This document shows positions 26,895-36,534 of a stretch of DNA of 64,000 nt, one piece after another; the first letter of the stretch is position 1, and each line of letters opens with the position of its first letter. This DNA is from Corynebacterium sp. SCR221107 (GTDB taxonomy: Bacteria; Actinomycetota; Actinomycetes; Mycobacteriales; Mycobacteriaceae): the NCBI RefSeq assembly GCF_027886475.1, contig NZ_CP115670.1, positions 2,976,001 through 3,040,000 of the forward strand. Reading direction: 5' to 3'. A program made the position numbers and the translations under genes. The notes beneath the pieces are model-generated. The model searched no databases. It worked only from the letters and a program-made list of their open reading frames with translations, and had not been told where the DNA came from.

Positions 26895-27719
26895 GCTTTC
26901 CGACGTACACGTGCAATCAAAATCCAAAGCAATCCGGCACATCAATTGACCACCAAAGATTAAACAAGCCCCATTTTGCTTGGGCTCAATATTGTTGAGA
27001 TTGTGTACCCCAGCGCAGCAGGGAAGTGGGTTGGCGATGCTTCCAGCCAACAGGCCCAAGTATTACCCCACAGGTTCGAGACAGACTAATTCCTTTGCAT
27101 TGTGTGCAATTGTTGTATTAGCTGGATATTCATTCAACTTATAGACGAGTTAAGGAGTTGGTTCTCACCATCTTTAACATTCACCCATGCAGTCCGATTG
27201 TATGCAATATGATCATCTGCTTTAGGGGAGGGTGGTGGGCAATTCTGCCACCACCCATCATTCAGAAACATTTTTCCAGTGCCGCCGAGTATCGATAGCT
27301 AAGGTTTGACAAGCCATCACGGATTCTCAGATGACAAAACGCCCATCTCACTCACACCGTCACTAACTGCTCGCCCGTGGGCAACGACCGCCAACAACCT
27401 TGGATTTGTGCCGAGTTGATCCAATCGTCAATGTGACAAAACGGAGGTGGGAAGGAAGGTTGCACGCGATACGCCAATAACTTCGCCGCGAACCTCCCTT
27501 GAGGGCATTTGGTTAGCTGACCTTTTGAATTCGATAGATAATACATGTCATTTTGCTGTGGGATGCCCCCATAGACTGACACGACCTTCAGTTCTTATGC
27601 ATCGTGGGGAAAAGTATTACCCCGTTAGGTTAGACCTCAAAGGAGTCAATCGGAACTAATTCCACACGGTGTCCGACTAATTAGATACCCCCTACCGTAT
27701 ATCGAAGGTTTGTTGCTTC
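26895..27719. other. long intergenic stretch before cydA
   Basis: About 820 bases of lower GC without a convincing gene. It begins with a copy of the dispersed word (GCTTTCCGAC, 26895-26904). Short open frames at 27352-27582 (minus) and 27447-27659 (plus) lack ribosome sites and recognisable motifs. Respiratory regulation of cydA probably acts here, but I cannot name a site. Confidence 0.35.
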
Positions 27720-29192
27720 ATGGATATTGTCGACATTTCGCGGTGGCAGTTCGGTATCACGACCGTGTACCACTTCTTGTTTGTACCACTAACCATCGGG
27801 CTCGCCCCCTTGGTAGCACTCATGCAAACATTCTGGGTCAAGACAAATAAAGAGTCTTGGTACCGCGCCACACGCTTTTTCGGAAACCTGTTTCTTATCA
27901 ACTTCGCAATGGGTGTCGTAACTGGCATCGTCCAGGAATTCCAATTCGGAATGAACTGGTCTGAGTTTTCAAGGTACGTGGGCGACGTCTTCGGCGCACC
28001 GCTGGCCTTTGAGGGACTCGCAGCCTTCTTCGTCGAATCCACCTTCCTAGGATTGTGGATCTTCGGATGGGGGAGGCTTCCCCGCTGGGTCCACCTCGCC
28101 TGCATCTGGCTCGTCGCAGTGGCCGTCAACCTCTCCGCCTACTTCATCATCGTGGCCAATTCCTTCATGCAGCACCCTGTGGGCGCCATCCACAACGAAG
28201 CCACGGGGCGGGCGGAGCTCGTTGATTTCTGGGCCCTGCTGACCAACTCAACGGCGCTGGCGGCGTGGCCCCACACGGTAGCTGGTTCACTGCTGACCGG
28301 CGCAACAGTCCTCGCCGGCATCGCAACGTGGTGGATGATCAAAGAACGCAAGAACAGCGATGCTAGCCAGCTGTGGCGCCCCGCCGCGCGCCTGGGAATG
28401 TGGGTAACCGGCGTTTCAGCTCTTGCCTTGTTCATCACAGGCGACATTCAAGCGAAGCTCATGTTTGTCCAGCAACCGATGAAGATGGCCGCCGCCGAAT
28501 CGCTGTGTACCACGCAGACCGACCCCAGCTTTTCCATTTTGAGCGTGGGCACGCACAACAATTGCGACTCAGTGCTCCACCTGATTGAGGTCCCAGGAGT
28601 GCTGAGCTTTCTCGCGGGTGGCACGTTCTCTGGAGTGACCCTCGAGGGAGTAAAGGACCTCCAGGCCACCTACGAGGCTACCTATGGTCCCGGCAACTAC
28701 TCGCCGAATCTATTTGTCACCTATTGGTCTTTCCGCATGATGATCGGGCTCATTGTCGGATCTCTCGCCTTGATGGTCGTCGGGCTGTGGATGACCCGCC
28801 GAAAGGCAAAAGAGCCCTCCGAGAAGGGAAGGAAGTGGCTTCGGTGGCTGGCTCTCGTAGCTATCCCATTCCCATTTCTTGCCAACTCTGCCGGATGGAT
28901 ATTCACCGAGATGGGCCGACAGCCGTGGGTGGTGGCCCCGAATCCTAGCTCGGTGGAGCCGATTCACCTCATTGTGGACTTTGGTGTTTCCAACCATGCG
29001 GAATGGACTGTTTGGGTTTCGCTTATTGGATTCACAGTAGTCTACGGTGGCCTTGCCGTCGTGTGGTTCTGGCTCATTCGGAAAAAGGTCCTAGCGGGAC
29101 CATTGCCGCAGGGAAGTAGCCTTCACATCGCCGAAGACACCTACGGGCCGCAAGATTCTACACTTGCACCCCTGTCCTTTAAGGAGGCCTAA
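27720..29192 (+). CDS. cydA: cytochrome bd oxidase subunit I
   Basis: A 490-residue membrane oxidase subunit that carries haems b558, b595 and d and reduces O2 with menaquinol. Seen: the N-terminus ISRWQFGITTVYHFLFVPLT with the conserved His of helix 1, nine hydrophobic helices, and EMGRQPWVV before the last helices. The quinol loop between helices 6 and 7 is of the short type. It begins the cydABDC cluster; cydB follows after three bases. Confidence 0.95.
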   Translation: MDIVDISRWQFGITTVYHFLFVPLTIGLAPLVALMQTFWVKTNKESWYRATRFFGNLFLINFAMGVVTGIVQEFQFGMNWSEFSRYVGDVFGAPLAFEGLAAFFVESTFLGLWIFGWGRLPRWVHLACIWLVAVAVNLSAYFIIVANSFMQHPVGAIHNEATGRAELVDFWALLTNSTALAAWPHTVAGSLLTGATVLAGIATWWMIKERKNSDASQLWRPAARLGMWVTGVSALALFITGDIQAKLMFVQQPMKMAAAESLCTTQTDPSFSILSVGTHNNCDSVLHLIEVPGVLSFLAGGTFSGVTLEGVKDLQATYEATYGPGNYSPNLFVTYWSFRMMIGLIVGSLALMVVGLWMTRRKAKEPSEKGRKWLRWLALVAIPFPFLANSAGWIFTEMGRQPWVVAPNPSSVEPIHLIVDFGVSNHAEWTVWVSLIGFTVVYGGLAVVWFWLIRKKVLAGPLPQGSSLHIAEDTYGPQDSTLAPLSFKEA

Positions 29193-29195
29193 GCA

Positions 29196-30179
29196 ATGGA
29201 TCTCAATACCGTATGGTTCATCCTCATCGCCGTACTCTTCGCGGGGTACTTCCTTCTGGAGGGCTTTGACTTTGGGGTAGGGATGTTACTGCCGTTCCTG
29301 TCCCGTCGCGAGCGCACCGCAGCGATCAAGGCTATCGGCCCGGTCTGGGACGGCAACGAGGTCTGGTTGATCACGGCCGGCGGTGCACTCTTCGCAGCGT
29401 TTCCGGAATGGTATGCGACGATGTTTTCGGGGTTTTATCTACCGCTCTTCCTCATACTCATTTCACTCATTCTGCGCGGGGTCGGGCTCGAGTGGCGTGG
29501 AAAGATTGACTCGCCAACGTGGCGGGATCGGTGCGATATTGGTATCGGCATCGGGTCGTGGGTGCCCGCCTTACTGTGGGGTGTCGCCTTTGCAAATCTC
29601 GTCCGGGGCGTACCCATTGATGGCGCACGCCAGATTGACTCCGGTCTAGCTAACCTGGGTGGTTTGCTCAATCCCTTTGGGCTTCTTGGGGGAGCGGCCT
29701 TCCTTGGGCTCTTCCTCCTTCACGGAGCTGTCTTCCTGAGTCTCAAGACGGCCGAACCATTGCGTTCCCGCACGCACACATTGGCCCGACGCATGTTTCT
29801 CCCGACGCTGCTCATTGCAGGCGGTTTTGTGTTGTGGCTCCAAATAAACCACGGGAAGCCCGCCACGTGGATCGCTTTCGGGCTCACCATCGTCGCATTG
29901 CTTCTTAGCGGGGTTGCCCTCCTCAAGGGACGCGATGGTGTCGCCTTCGCCGCCACCGCGATGTCTGTGTTGGCTGTCGTCGGCCTCGTCTTCGGGTCCC
30001 TTTTCCCCAATCTCATGCCGTCAACCCTCGATCCCGCTGGAGGCCTCGACATCTACAACGCTTCCAGTTCCCACTACACCCTCGTCATCATGACGTGGGC
30101 CGCAGCCTTGCTCACACCGTTGGTCATCGCGTATCAGGGATGGACGTATTGGGTTTTTAGAAAGCGTGTAATGGTTTAA
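29196..30179 (+). CDS. cydB: cytochrome bd oxidase subunit II
   Basis: A 327-residue partner of CydA with eight helices. It begins MDLNTVWFILIAVLFAGYFL and has the family's EGFDFGVGML and VWDGNEVWLITAGGALFAAF. A terminal-oxidase complex with high oxygen affinity is expected, useful under low oxygen. It is one base from cydD. Confidence 0.95.
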   Translation: MDLNTVWFILIAVLFAGYFLLEGFDFGVGMLLPFLSRRERTAAIKAIGPVWDGNEVWLITAGGALFAAFPEWYATMFSGFYLPLFLILISLILRGVGLEWRGKIDSPTWRDRCDIGIGIGSWVPALLWGVAFANLVRGVPIDGARQIDSGLANLGGLLNPFGLLGGAAFLGLFLLHGAVFLSLKTAEPLRSRTHTLARRMFLPTLLIAGGFVLWLQINHGKPATWIAFGLTIVALLLSGVALLKGRDGVAFAATAMSVLAVVGLVFGSLFPNLMPSTLDPAGGLDIYNASSSHYTLVIMTWAAALLTPLVIAYQGWTYWVFRKRVMV

Positions 30180-30180
30180 C

Positions 30181-31728
30181 ATGTCCTCCGGCCCCATCGA
30201 CATGCGCCTGCTCAAGGTCAGCCCAGCGGCGCTTCGTTACGTCATCGGCACGGGGATTACACAGGCCGTGGAGACGGCACTCGTCGTGCTCCGCGGCCTG
30301 CTGCTCGGTACGCTCACCGCCGCGGCGATCACCGAATTTCCCATGTTTCACGTGAAACTGTCGCTTCTGGGCGCCCTGGCTGCCACCGTGCTGGCCCACG
30401 GTGGCCTCGCCTGGGTACGCAACTCCTGGACCGCTCGAGCCGCGGGTGCCACCATCCACCAACTTCGCACCGTGGCCGTGAAGGCCCTTCGCAACCACGA
30501 TCCCCGCGACATCAGCGCGGAGGCAGCGCGTTGGACGTTGACCCTCGGGCGCGAGCTGGAGGGCCTGCGGCCGTATCTTGCTGAATACATCCCCGCACTC
30601 GTCGCAGTGTGCTTGTCGACGCCCACCGCCCTCGCAGTCATCTTTTACCTCGACCGCCCTGCTGGCTGGCTCGCGTTAAGCACCATTCCGTTGATTCCCA
30701 TCTTCATGATCCTCATCGGGAAGCTCACCCAGAGGCACACCCAGGCTCGCCTCGCGGCCGCCTCCGCGCTCCAGCACCGCTTGGCGGACATTCTCGGGGG
30801 CGCACAGACATTGCGCAGATATCATCGCGAGCAGGCCCCACGCCGAGAACTGGAGACCGCGGGCACCGGGCACGCCAACACCACGATGGGAGTCCTCAGG
30901 CTCGCCTTTCTTTCGTCGTTTGCGCTCGAATTCCTCGCCACGTTATCTGTCGCCCTTGTGGCGGTCTCGGTGGGGCTGCGGCTGCTCGACGGAGGCATCG
31001 AGCTTGCCTCAGCACTCATCGTGCTCATCATCGTCCCGGAGGTTTACGCTCCACTGCGAGCCGTGGGAACGAGTTTCCACGCCGCCGCCGAAGGTACCAC
31101 CGCGGCCGCGGAAGCGCTGGCACTCATCGACACCCGTGCGCCCTGCGGTGGTTACCGCAGCATCTCCGATGAGGTGGCGTGTACGAATCTTTCCGTCAGC
31201 GGTAGGGAAGGACAAACACCTCGAGAGCTCTCCTTTAGCGCCCCGCGTGGGACAATCACCGTACTGAGTGGCCCCAATGGCTCCGGAAAGTCCACGACGC
31301 TGCTGGCCATTGCCGGATTGCTTCCCGACGCCAAAGTTAGTGGGAAAGTGGAAGCACCTCAACATCTGGCCTACCTTCCTGCAGTCCCCGTGTGGCTTTC
31401 GGGAAGCGTAACGGACAACATTGTCGAACTTGGCGCAAGCAAACAATCGGCATCACAGGTCTTAGGCGAACTCTCCTTGGACATCAGCTCAGACGAGCCT
31501 CGCTCCCTTTCGACCGGACAGGCGCACCGGGTTGCTATTGCACGCACCCTGGCGCATGAACACACCGAGGCGGTGCTCCTCGATGAGCCCAGCGCTCACC
31601 TGAGCCCCGAGCTGGTTGAGGATCTTATCAGCGTTCTTCACGCTGAGACAAAGAGGGGAGTGTGCGTTATCGTCGCTAGCCACGATCCGCGTTTGCACGC
31701 GATCGCCGATCAGGTGGTGACCCTGTGA
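30181..31728 (+). CDS. cydD: ABC exporter CydD (thiol export / cytochrome bd assembly)
   Basis: A 515-residue half-transporter: six helices (about 15-290) and an ATPase domain with Walker A GPNGSGKST, a degenerate signature SLSTGQAHRVAIARTLA and Walker B AVLLDEPSAHL. In E. coli CydDC exports cysteine and glutathione and is needed to assemble cytochrome bd. A parS site at 30344-30359 lies in the second helix region and encodes FHVKL. The ORF overlaps cydC by four bases. Confidence 0.92.
   Translation: MSSGPIDMRLLKVSPAALRYVIGTGITQAVETALVVLRGLLLGTLTAAAITEFPMFHVKLSLLGALAATVLAHGGLAWVRNSWTARAAGATIHQLRTVAVKALRNHDPRDISAEAARWTLTLGRELEGLRPYLAEYIPALVAVCLSTPTALAVIFYLDRPAGWLALSTIPLIPIFMILIGKLTQRHTQARLAAASALQHRLADILGGAQTLRRYHREQAPRRELETAGTGHANTTMGVLRLAFLSSFALEFLATLSVALVAVSVGLRLLDGGIELASALIVLIIVPEVYAPLRAVGTSFHAAAEGTTAAAEALALIDTRAPCGGYRSISDEVACTNLSVSGREGQTPRELSFSAPRGTITVLSGPNGSGKSTTLLAIAGLLPDAKVSGKVEAPQHLAYLPAVPVWLSGSVTDNIVELGASKQSASQVLGELSLDISSDEPRSLSTGQAHRVAIARTLAHEHTEAVLLDEPSAHLSPELVEDLISVLHAETKRGVCVIVASHDPRLHAIADQVVTL
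30344..30359. promoter_or_regulatory. parS: parS site 3, inside cydD
   Basis: TGTTTCACGTGAAACT, one mismatch at the outer position; the 14-bp core is perfect. It is translated as MFHVKL. Confidence 0.9.
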
Positions 31729-33230
31729 ATTCCTATAGACAGTTGCGTGCTATTCTCGCCCGCGCGGGCGTACGTCCCATCCACCTCATCACAGCCACCA
31801 CGCTCAGCGCCCTGACTCTCTCGGCCGCCCTAGGGCTGACGGTGTTGTCCGGGTGGCTCATCACCCGGGCCTGGGAAATGCCTCCCGTGCTTGATCTCAG
31901 CATCGCGATCACGGGTGTGCGCGCATTGGGAATATCCAGGGCCGCCTTTCGCTATAGCGACCGGCTTTATGCTCATCGCTTGGCTTTGCGAGCCCAGACC
32001 ACCTTGCGGTGCATCGCCTTCGATGCAGGTGGAGATATCAGCGACACCGATGTTGAGCGGATCACCGATTCCATCGTGCGCTCTCTCGTCCCCTTCTACA
32101 CCGCAGGACTCATTTCCGTTCTTACGATCGGCGGTATCGCGCTCCTCCAACCACTCGCAGCAGTCATCCTAACTACCGCCTTCCTGGTAACCGGTATCGT
32201 GTGCCCGGTGCTTGCCTCTCGCGCTACCCGCGTCGTGAATGCCACCGCGGATCTTGACGCACTCGATGCCTCCTTGCGCCGCCTGATGCTCCATCGCGCC
32301 GAATATTCTGTCGCGGGGCAACTAGAACGCCTCGAGTCCCGCGTCGAGGACTGTTCACAATCAACAACTGCGAGCCAGCAGCGCAACCAGGCCCTTACCT
32401 CCACAGCTCGCATGCTTTCCACGCTGGCCCAGGGGCTTAGCATCTTCGGCATCACAGTCGTTGGCATCACCTTCTACTCCGGGGAACCCACATGGCTCGG
32501 CATGCTCGTACTCATTCCCCTTGCTAGCTTCGAGGCACACGCGGGACTAGACAAGGCGGCCATTCACTTAAGAGAAGCAATGCGTTCCGCCACAAAGCTC
32601 CATGAGGCAATGCGTAGGGAAGCAGAGCAGCCTACAACCCCCGCCGTGATTGACATCAGCGCCACAGACGCACTTTGCCAATACGGCGAGCAACGCTGGA
32701 CACTGTCTGCTCCCTTTAATTCGCGGCTGATTATTCGCGGACCATCAGGTCTGGGCAAGTCCACACTTCTGCGCACCCTCGCTGGAGAATTACCGACGAG
32801 GGAAGGAGTCGTGCAAGCGAGTAGCCTCGCCCAATTTCACTCCGAGGACGAGTGGATCTTCGCCACTACCGTGCGCGAAAACTTGCTTCTAGCCAAGCCC
32901 GATGCGAACGACGCCCAGATCCTAGCGGCATTAGAGGCGGTGGGATTCACCTTGCCGCTGGACACCCTCCTCGAGGATGGCGCGGGATCGCTATCTTCCG
33001 GACAACGCCGTCGGCTTCTCTTGGCGCGAGCTTTGCTGAGCGATGCCCCCATCCTCCTCCTCGATGAACCCACCGAGCACATCGCCACCGCGGATGCCCA
33101 TGCGCTACTCACCCTCCTGAAGCAACCGAACCTTCCTGGCACCCTACCTCACAGAACCATCATCGCGGTCACCCACCTTGAGGAGGATGCCCCCGAGGTT
33201 TCACGTGAAACCTCGTGCGACAGTGAGTAA
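31725..33230 (+). CDS. cydC: ABC exporter CydC
   Basis: A 501-residue partner of CydD: six helices, then an ATPase with Walker A GPSGLGKST, signature SLSSGQRRRLLLARALL and Walker B ILLLDEPTEH. The pair forms a heterodimeric exporter that supports cytochrome bd biogenesis. The GTG start at 31725 overlaps the cydD stop. The C-terminal codons contain parS site 4 (EVSRETS), so the end of this protein is constrained by a ParB site. Confidence 0.92.
   Translation: MNSYRQLRAILARAGVRPIHLITATTLSALTLSAALGLTVLSGWLITRAWEMPPVLDLSIAITGVRALGISRAAFRYSDRLYAHRLALRAQTTLRCIAFDAGGDISDTDVERITDSIVRSLVPFYTAGLISVLTIGGIALLQPLAAVILTTAFLVTGIVCPVLASRATRVVNATADLDALDASLRRLMLHRAEYSVAGQLERLESRVEDCSQSTTASQQRNQALTSTARMLSTLAQGLSIFGITVVGITFYSGEPTWLGMLVLIPLASFEAHAGLDKAAIHLREAMRSATKLHEAMRREAEQPTTPAVIDISATDALCQYGEQRWTLSAPFNSRLIIRGPSGLGKSTLLRTLAGELPTREGVVQASSLAQFHSEDEWIFATTVRENLLLAKPDANDAQILAALEAVGFTLPLDTLLEDGAGSLSSGQRRRLLLARALLSDAPILLLDEPTEHIATADAHALLTLLKQPNLPGTLPHRTIIAVTHLEEDAPEVSRETSCDSE
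33197..33212. promoter_or_regulatory. parS: parS site 4, at the 3' end of cydC
   Basis: GGTTTCACGTGAAACC, perfect 14-bp core in a 16-bp palindrome. It encodes VSRETS near the C-terminus of CydC. Confidence 0.93.
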
Positions 33231-33556
33231 GAAGGCGTGAGTGCGTGTGCACTCCGCGGCCGACAAGGAGAGGGGAGAAGACCGCTGTGAGGTCAGTCGC
33301 CCCACCCTTAAAGGTCGGCGAGGATTAAAAACCGAGTCTTCAACGACCGCGATGCTTTCCGTACGCACCACGCGTCAGCTTCAGCCGCCTTCCACACGAT
33401 GAAGGAAACCGATAGCTCGTTGTCGAATGGCCTGCCCTTGGCCTCCATTCGTTCGTCACTGTGACAATTAACGGCCTCATGCTTTTCCACCCATTTCAGG
33501 TGAGCACCTTGGCGTCGTAAAGCGTAAAAAGCATGCGGGGTGAGATACTGAAATAC
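33231..33556. other. intergenic stretch, cydC to Rieske gene
   Basis: A minus-strand frame of 60 codons at 33308-33490 has no ribosome site and no motif I recognise; it may be a worn gene fragment. No terminator is obvious after cydC. Confidence 0.25.
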
Positions 33557-33943
33557 ATGACTACTTCACCCCAGCCATTCCAATGCTCTCGGCGCATGTT
33601 CCTCCTAGGAACCGCCACCACCTTCGCGGGCGCCCTGCTCGCCGCCTGCGGAAGTGCCGCCGAAGTGAACTCGGTCGCCGTCACAGACGTCCCAGTCGGA
33701 AGTGCCCTCATTGTGGGCGGCTACATCGTCGCCCAGCCTACCGAAGGCCACTACGTGGCTTACTCGACGAAGTGCCCCCATGCCGGATCGCCGATCACGG
33801 TCGTTAAGGATGACATCGTCCGCTGTACCCAGCACGGCTCTGAGTTCAGCATCGTCGACGGCTCCGTGACCGACGGTCCATCCCGCGACCCATTGGAAAC
33901 GCGCACAGCGACCGTTGAAGGTGACTCTATCGCGCTTTCTTAG
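33557..33943 (+). CDS. Rieske [2Fe-2S] lipoprotein
   Basis: A 128-residue exported protein. The signal has a twin Arg (SRRMFLLGTATTFAG) and lipobox (LLAAC), so it is a Tat-exported, membrane-anchored protein. The cluster ligands are CPHAG and, 18 residues on, CTQHGSEF (Cys-x-His and Cys-x2-His). Small stand-alone Rieske proteins of this type are common in Actinobacteria; the electron partner is unknown. Nearness to the cyd genes suggests respiration but is only positional. ATG 33557 is chosen for the signal peptide. Confidence 0.88.
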   Translation: MTTSPQPFQCSRRMFLLGTATTFAGALLAACGSAAEVNSVAVTDVPVGSALIVGGYIVAQPTEGHYVAYSTKCPHAGSPITVVKDDIVRCTQHGSEFSIVDGSVTDGPSRDPLETRTATVEGDSIALS

Positions 33944-33992
33944 CTCATCCAACACCCTCCCTTCGGCGGGCTAGGGGAGCGCACACGGACGG

Positions 33993-34020
33993 TCTCCCCG
34001 TTTCACGTGAAACGGGGAGA
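33993..34020. terminator. parS: hairpin with parS site 5 as its core
   Basis: TCTCCCCGTTTCACGTGAAA and its mirror form a continuous 28-bp palindrome. The central 16 bp (33999-34014, CGTTTCACGTGAAACG) are a parS site. It lies 50 bases after the Rieske gene and may both stop transcription and bind ParB. The T-run (CTTTTT) comes only 11 bases later. Confidence 0.8.
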
Positions 34021-34085
34021 TCGAGGGGGCTTTTTAAGAGGTGACTTCCACCACTCGCCGAGGGTCATGCAATAGACTTGCGCCT

Positions 34086-35057
34086 ATGCTTTCCCGATTC
34101 AATAAACCCGACCCTCTCATCGTCCTCATTATTCTTGCGGTCATTTTCGCGATTATTTTCCCGGCGAGCGGAACGTTTGCCGATTGGTTTTCGATAGCAG
34201 TCAAGATCGCGATCGCCCTATTGTTCTTCCTATATGGCGCGCGACTGTCCACGCATGAGGCGCTCGAAGGCTTAAAGAACTGGAAGCTGCATCTGACGAT
34301 CCTCACCTTTACCTTCGTGGTCTTTCCGATCATCGGGCTCGCGCTGCGCCCGCTGGCCGGGCTGATAGGGCAGGAACTCTACCTAGGCATCCTTTACCTC
34401 ACCCTAGTCCCCTCGACAGTTCAGTCGTCGGTGGCCTTCACCTCCATCGCCAAGGGCAACGTCGCCGGCGCGATCGTCTCAGCGTCGGCGAGTAACCTCG
34501 CCGGCGTCTTCCTTACTCCGCTGCTCGTGATGCTGCTCATGAGCGGATCCGTCACCGGCGACGGGGGAGTCCACATCGACACCGGGGTGTTCATCGATAT
34601 CGCTGTACAGCTGCTCCTGCCCTTCATTCTCGGCCAGCTGACTCGGCGCTGGGTCGCCGGCTTCGCTGCGCGTAAGGCAACGAAGATCGTGGACCGCGGA
34701 TCCATCGCGATGGTGGTGTACTCCGCGTTTTCCGCTGGCATGGTGGAAGGGATTTGGAGCACGGTCGGCGTCTGGCAGATTGTTTTCCTCATCGTCTTCT
34801 CCGCGGCCCTGGTCAGCTTCATGCTGTGGCTGAGCCGCGCGGTCAGTTCCAAGCTCGGATTCAGCCGCCCCGACGTCATCGCCATCGAGTTCTGCGGCTC
34901 CAAGAAATCCTTGGCCTCCGGCCTCCCGATGGCCGCGGTTATCTTCGGCGGCGCCAACCTCGGTCTGCTCATCTTGCCACTGATGATCTTCCATCAGGTC
35001 CAGCTCATGATCTGTTCGTGGTTAGCCGCCCGCTATGGGGCACAAAGCTCCCACTAG
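34086..35057 (+). CDS. bile acid:sodium symporter-like transporter (SBF-like)
   Basis: A 323-residue carrier with about ten helices, of the SBF-like CPA branch (YfeH/DUF4137 type). Family features: FFLYGARLSTHEALEGLKNW, LTLVPSTVQSSVAFTSIAKG, ASASNLAGVFLTPLL and FCGSKKSLASGLPMA; the last two are the crossing regions that bind sodium. Substrate unknown; organic anions are typical. ATG 34086 gives a normal N-terminus. It is a single gene ending in a strong hairpin. Confidence 0.85.
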   Translation: MLSRFNKPDPLIVLIILAVIFAIIFPASGTFADWFSIAVKIAIALLFFLYGARLSTHEALEGLKNWKLHLTILTFTFVVFPIIGLALRPLAGLIGQELYLGILYLTLVPSTVQSSVAFTSIAKGNVAGAIVSASASNLAGVFLTPLLVMLLMSGSVTGDGGVHIDTGVFIDIAVQLLLPFILGQLTRRWVAGFAARKATKIVDRGSIAMVVYSAFSAGMVEGIWSTVGVWQIVFLIVFSAALVSFMLWLSRAVSSKLGFSRPDVIAIEFCGSKKSLASGLPMAAVIFGGANLGLLILPLMIFHQVQLMICSWLAARYGAQSSH

Positions 35058-35062
35058 GAATC

Positions 35063-35108
35063 CACAAGGTCCCCTCCTTCACAATGAATTGAAGGAGGGG
35101 ACCTTGTG
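35063..35108. terminator. 19-bp perfect hairpin between convergent genes
   Basis: Arms 35063-35081 and 35090-35108 are exact reverse complements with an eight-base loop, placed between the SBF-like gene and the lacI-type gene. No T-run follows on either strand. Confidence 0.7.
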
Positions 35109-35114
35109 CATGAC

Positions 35115-36116
35115 CTAGGGCTGCGTGCGGGTGGTTTCACGCCAAACAGTTCGGGTGGGCAACACCACCTGCTCGCCGCCACCTCCGGCCAAAAGCCGCT
35201 CGAGCTGATCAATGGCCGCAACGCCTAGGCCAACGAAGTCCTGGCTGATGGTACTTAAGGCGGGGCTGAGGAACTTGGAGACGGGGAGGTCATCAAACCC
35301 GATCACCTCGACGTCGCCGGGAACGGAAATCCCACGCTCCGCAAGTGCGCGGATCGTACCGATGGCCATGTCATCGTTGCCCACGACGAATGCATCGGGA
35401 GTTCCCTTGCCCAAGGCCTCCGTGGCAGCCGCATAGCCATCCTCATTGGACCATCCCCAGCCAACGACCCAATCCGGCTCCAGGCCACTTTCTTCGACAG
35501 CGCTGCGATAGCCGCTTAGCCGCAAGCGGGCATCCTCGCAGCGCATATCGCCACACAGGTGGACAATGCGCTTCGCGCCTGCATCGATCAGTTTCTTCGT
35601 CGCCGCATAGACTGCCGGCTCCTGGTCAAAGGTCACCACACTGAGGTTGGCGCGTGGCTCCACCCCGGCGGCAATTGCCACCACGGGCAGGGACGTGCGC
35701 GCCAGGATCGAATCGAGGATGGAGGCCTCGGGAGCAAAGACAATGAGCCCTTTTACGTGGGAGCCCTGGAGGTAATCGAGGGCGTCTCGCAGATGCCCTG
35801 AATCGGAGCCTGCCGTGGAGTAGGCGAGGTGCTCATTGCGCTCGCGCAACGTATCTTGCAAGTGCGTGAAAATCTCGGCGATGCCATAGCGCAGATCCCC
35901 ATCGACGAGGAATCCAACGACCCCTGAATCCTTGGCCGCCAGCTGCCGGGCGGCTAGGTTGACGGTATAGCGCAAATCCCGTGCCGCGGCCTCCACCTTC
36001 TCCCGAGTGTGATCGCTCACAGCCCCGGAGGAATTCAACACCCGGGAGACCGTTTGGATACTCACGCCAGCAAGCTCGGCGACATCCTTCATGGTGGCTC
36101 GCTTGGCGATTGACAC
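35115..36116 (-). CDS. LacI-family transcriptional regulator
   Basis: A 333-residue repressor: an N-terminal HTH (MKDVAELAGVSIQTVSRVLN, hinge RQLAAKDSG) and a periplasmic-binding-like sugar domain with GFLVDGDLRYGIAEIF and DAFVVGNDDMAIGTIRALAE. The ligand is probably a sugar. GTG 36116 is preferred because AAAGG lies eight bases upstream of it but directly abuts the ATG at 36125. No sugar genes lie next to it, so targets may be elsewhere; a good operator is not evident. Confidence 0.85.
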   Translation of the reverse strand: MSIAKRATMKDVAELAGVSIQTVSRVLNSSGAVSDHTREKVEAAARDLRYTVNLAARQLAAKDSGVVGFLVDGDLRYGIAEIFTHLQDTLRERNEHLAYSTAGSDSGHLRDALDYLQGSHVKGLIVFAPEASILDSILARTSLPVVAIAAGVEPRANLSVVTFDQEPAVYAATKKLIDAGAKRIVHLCGDMRCEDARLRLSGYRSAVEESGLEPDWVVGWGWSNEDGYAAATEALGKGTPDAFVVGNDDMAIGTIRALAERGISVPGDVEVIGFDDLPVSKFLSPALSTISQDFVGLGVAAIDQLERLLAGGGGEQVVLPTRTVWRETTRTQP

Positions 36117-36205
36117 GGTGGGCATCCTTTCTGAGCAACAGGTAATCCTAGCAATCATTCTAATGGGAGCGTTGCCATTTTCTGTCCTCTTGTATGCTAA
36201 TACGC

Positions 36206-36520
36206 ATGAAAGAACTGCTCTATGTTCGCACCGAAATGACCATCCCCCAGGTAGGTACCAGCATCCACATCGCGGAGCTGCAGCCAATCGACGGCTTTAC
36301 CTGCGAACTCTTGCGCATCATCGAGCTTGATCCTTCTGAGACCATCCGCGGCGCGGCTACAGGCGGAAAAAGCGTGGGCATGGCGGCAACCCCCGAACAG
36401 GTGGTGCCACACCCTGACCAATACGCCGACTTCCCCGACATTACTTCCACAACCGTGCTGGCGGATGCCTTCGAAGCGCTGTGGGCCGAAGCCTTGGCCA
36501 AGTTCCCCGCATTGGGATAA
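36206..36520 (+). CDS. conserved hypothetical protein, 104 residues
   Basis: Begins MKELLYVRTEMTIPQVGTSI and continues HIAELQPIDGFTCELLRIIE. A small soluble acidic protein with alternating strands and no catalytic motif that I recognise. It is divergent from the lacI-type gene with an 89-base shared upstream region. Codon pattern is typical of the neighbours, and the N-terminus looks conserved, so I take it as real. Confidence 0.6.
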   Translation: MKELLYVRTEMTIPQVGTSIHIAELQPIDGFTCELLRIIELDPSETIRGAATGGKSVGMAATPEQVVPHPDQYADFPDITSTTVLADAFEALWAEALAKFPALG

Positions 36521-36534
36521 GCCCAAGGCACACC

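Noticed and set aside
27352..27582. 76-codon minus-strand frame before cydA
   Set aside because: No ribosome site, no recognisable motif, odd composition; probably chance in a lower-GC stretch.
33308..33490. 60-codon minus-strand frame after cydC
   Set aside because: Protein-like in places, but no ribosome site or family; not enough to call a gene or fragment.
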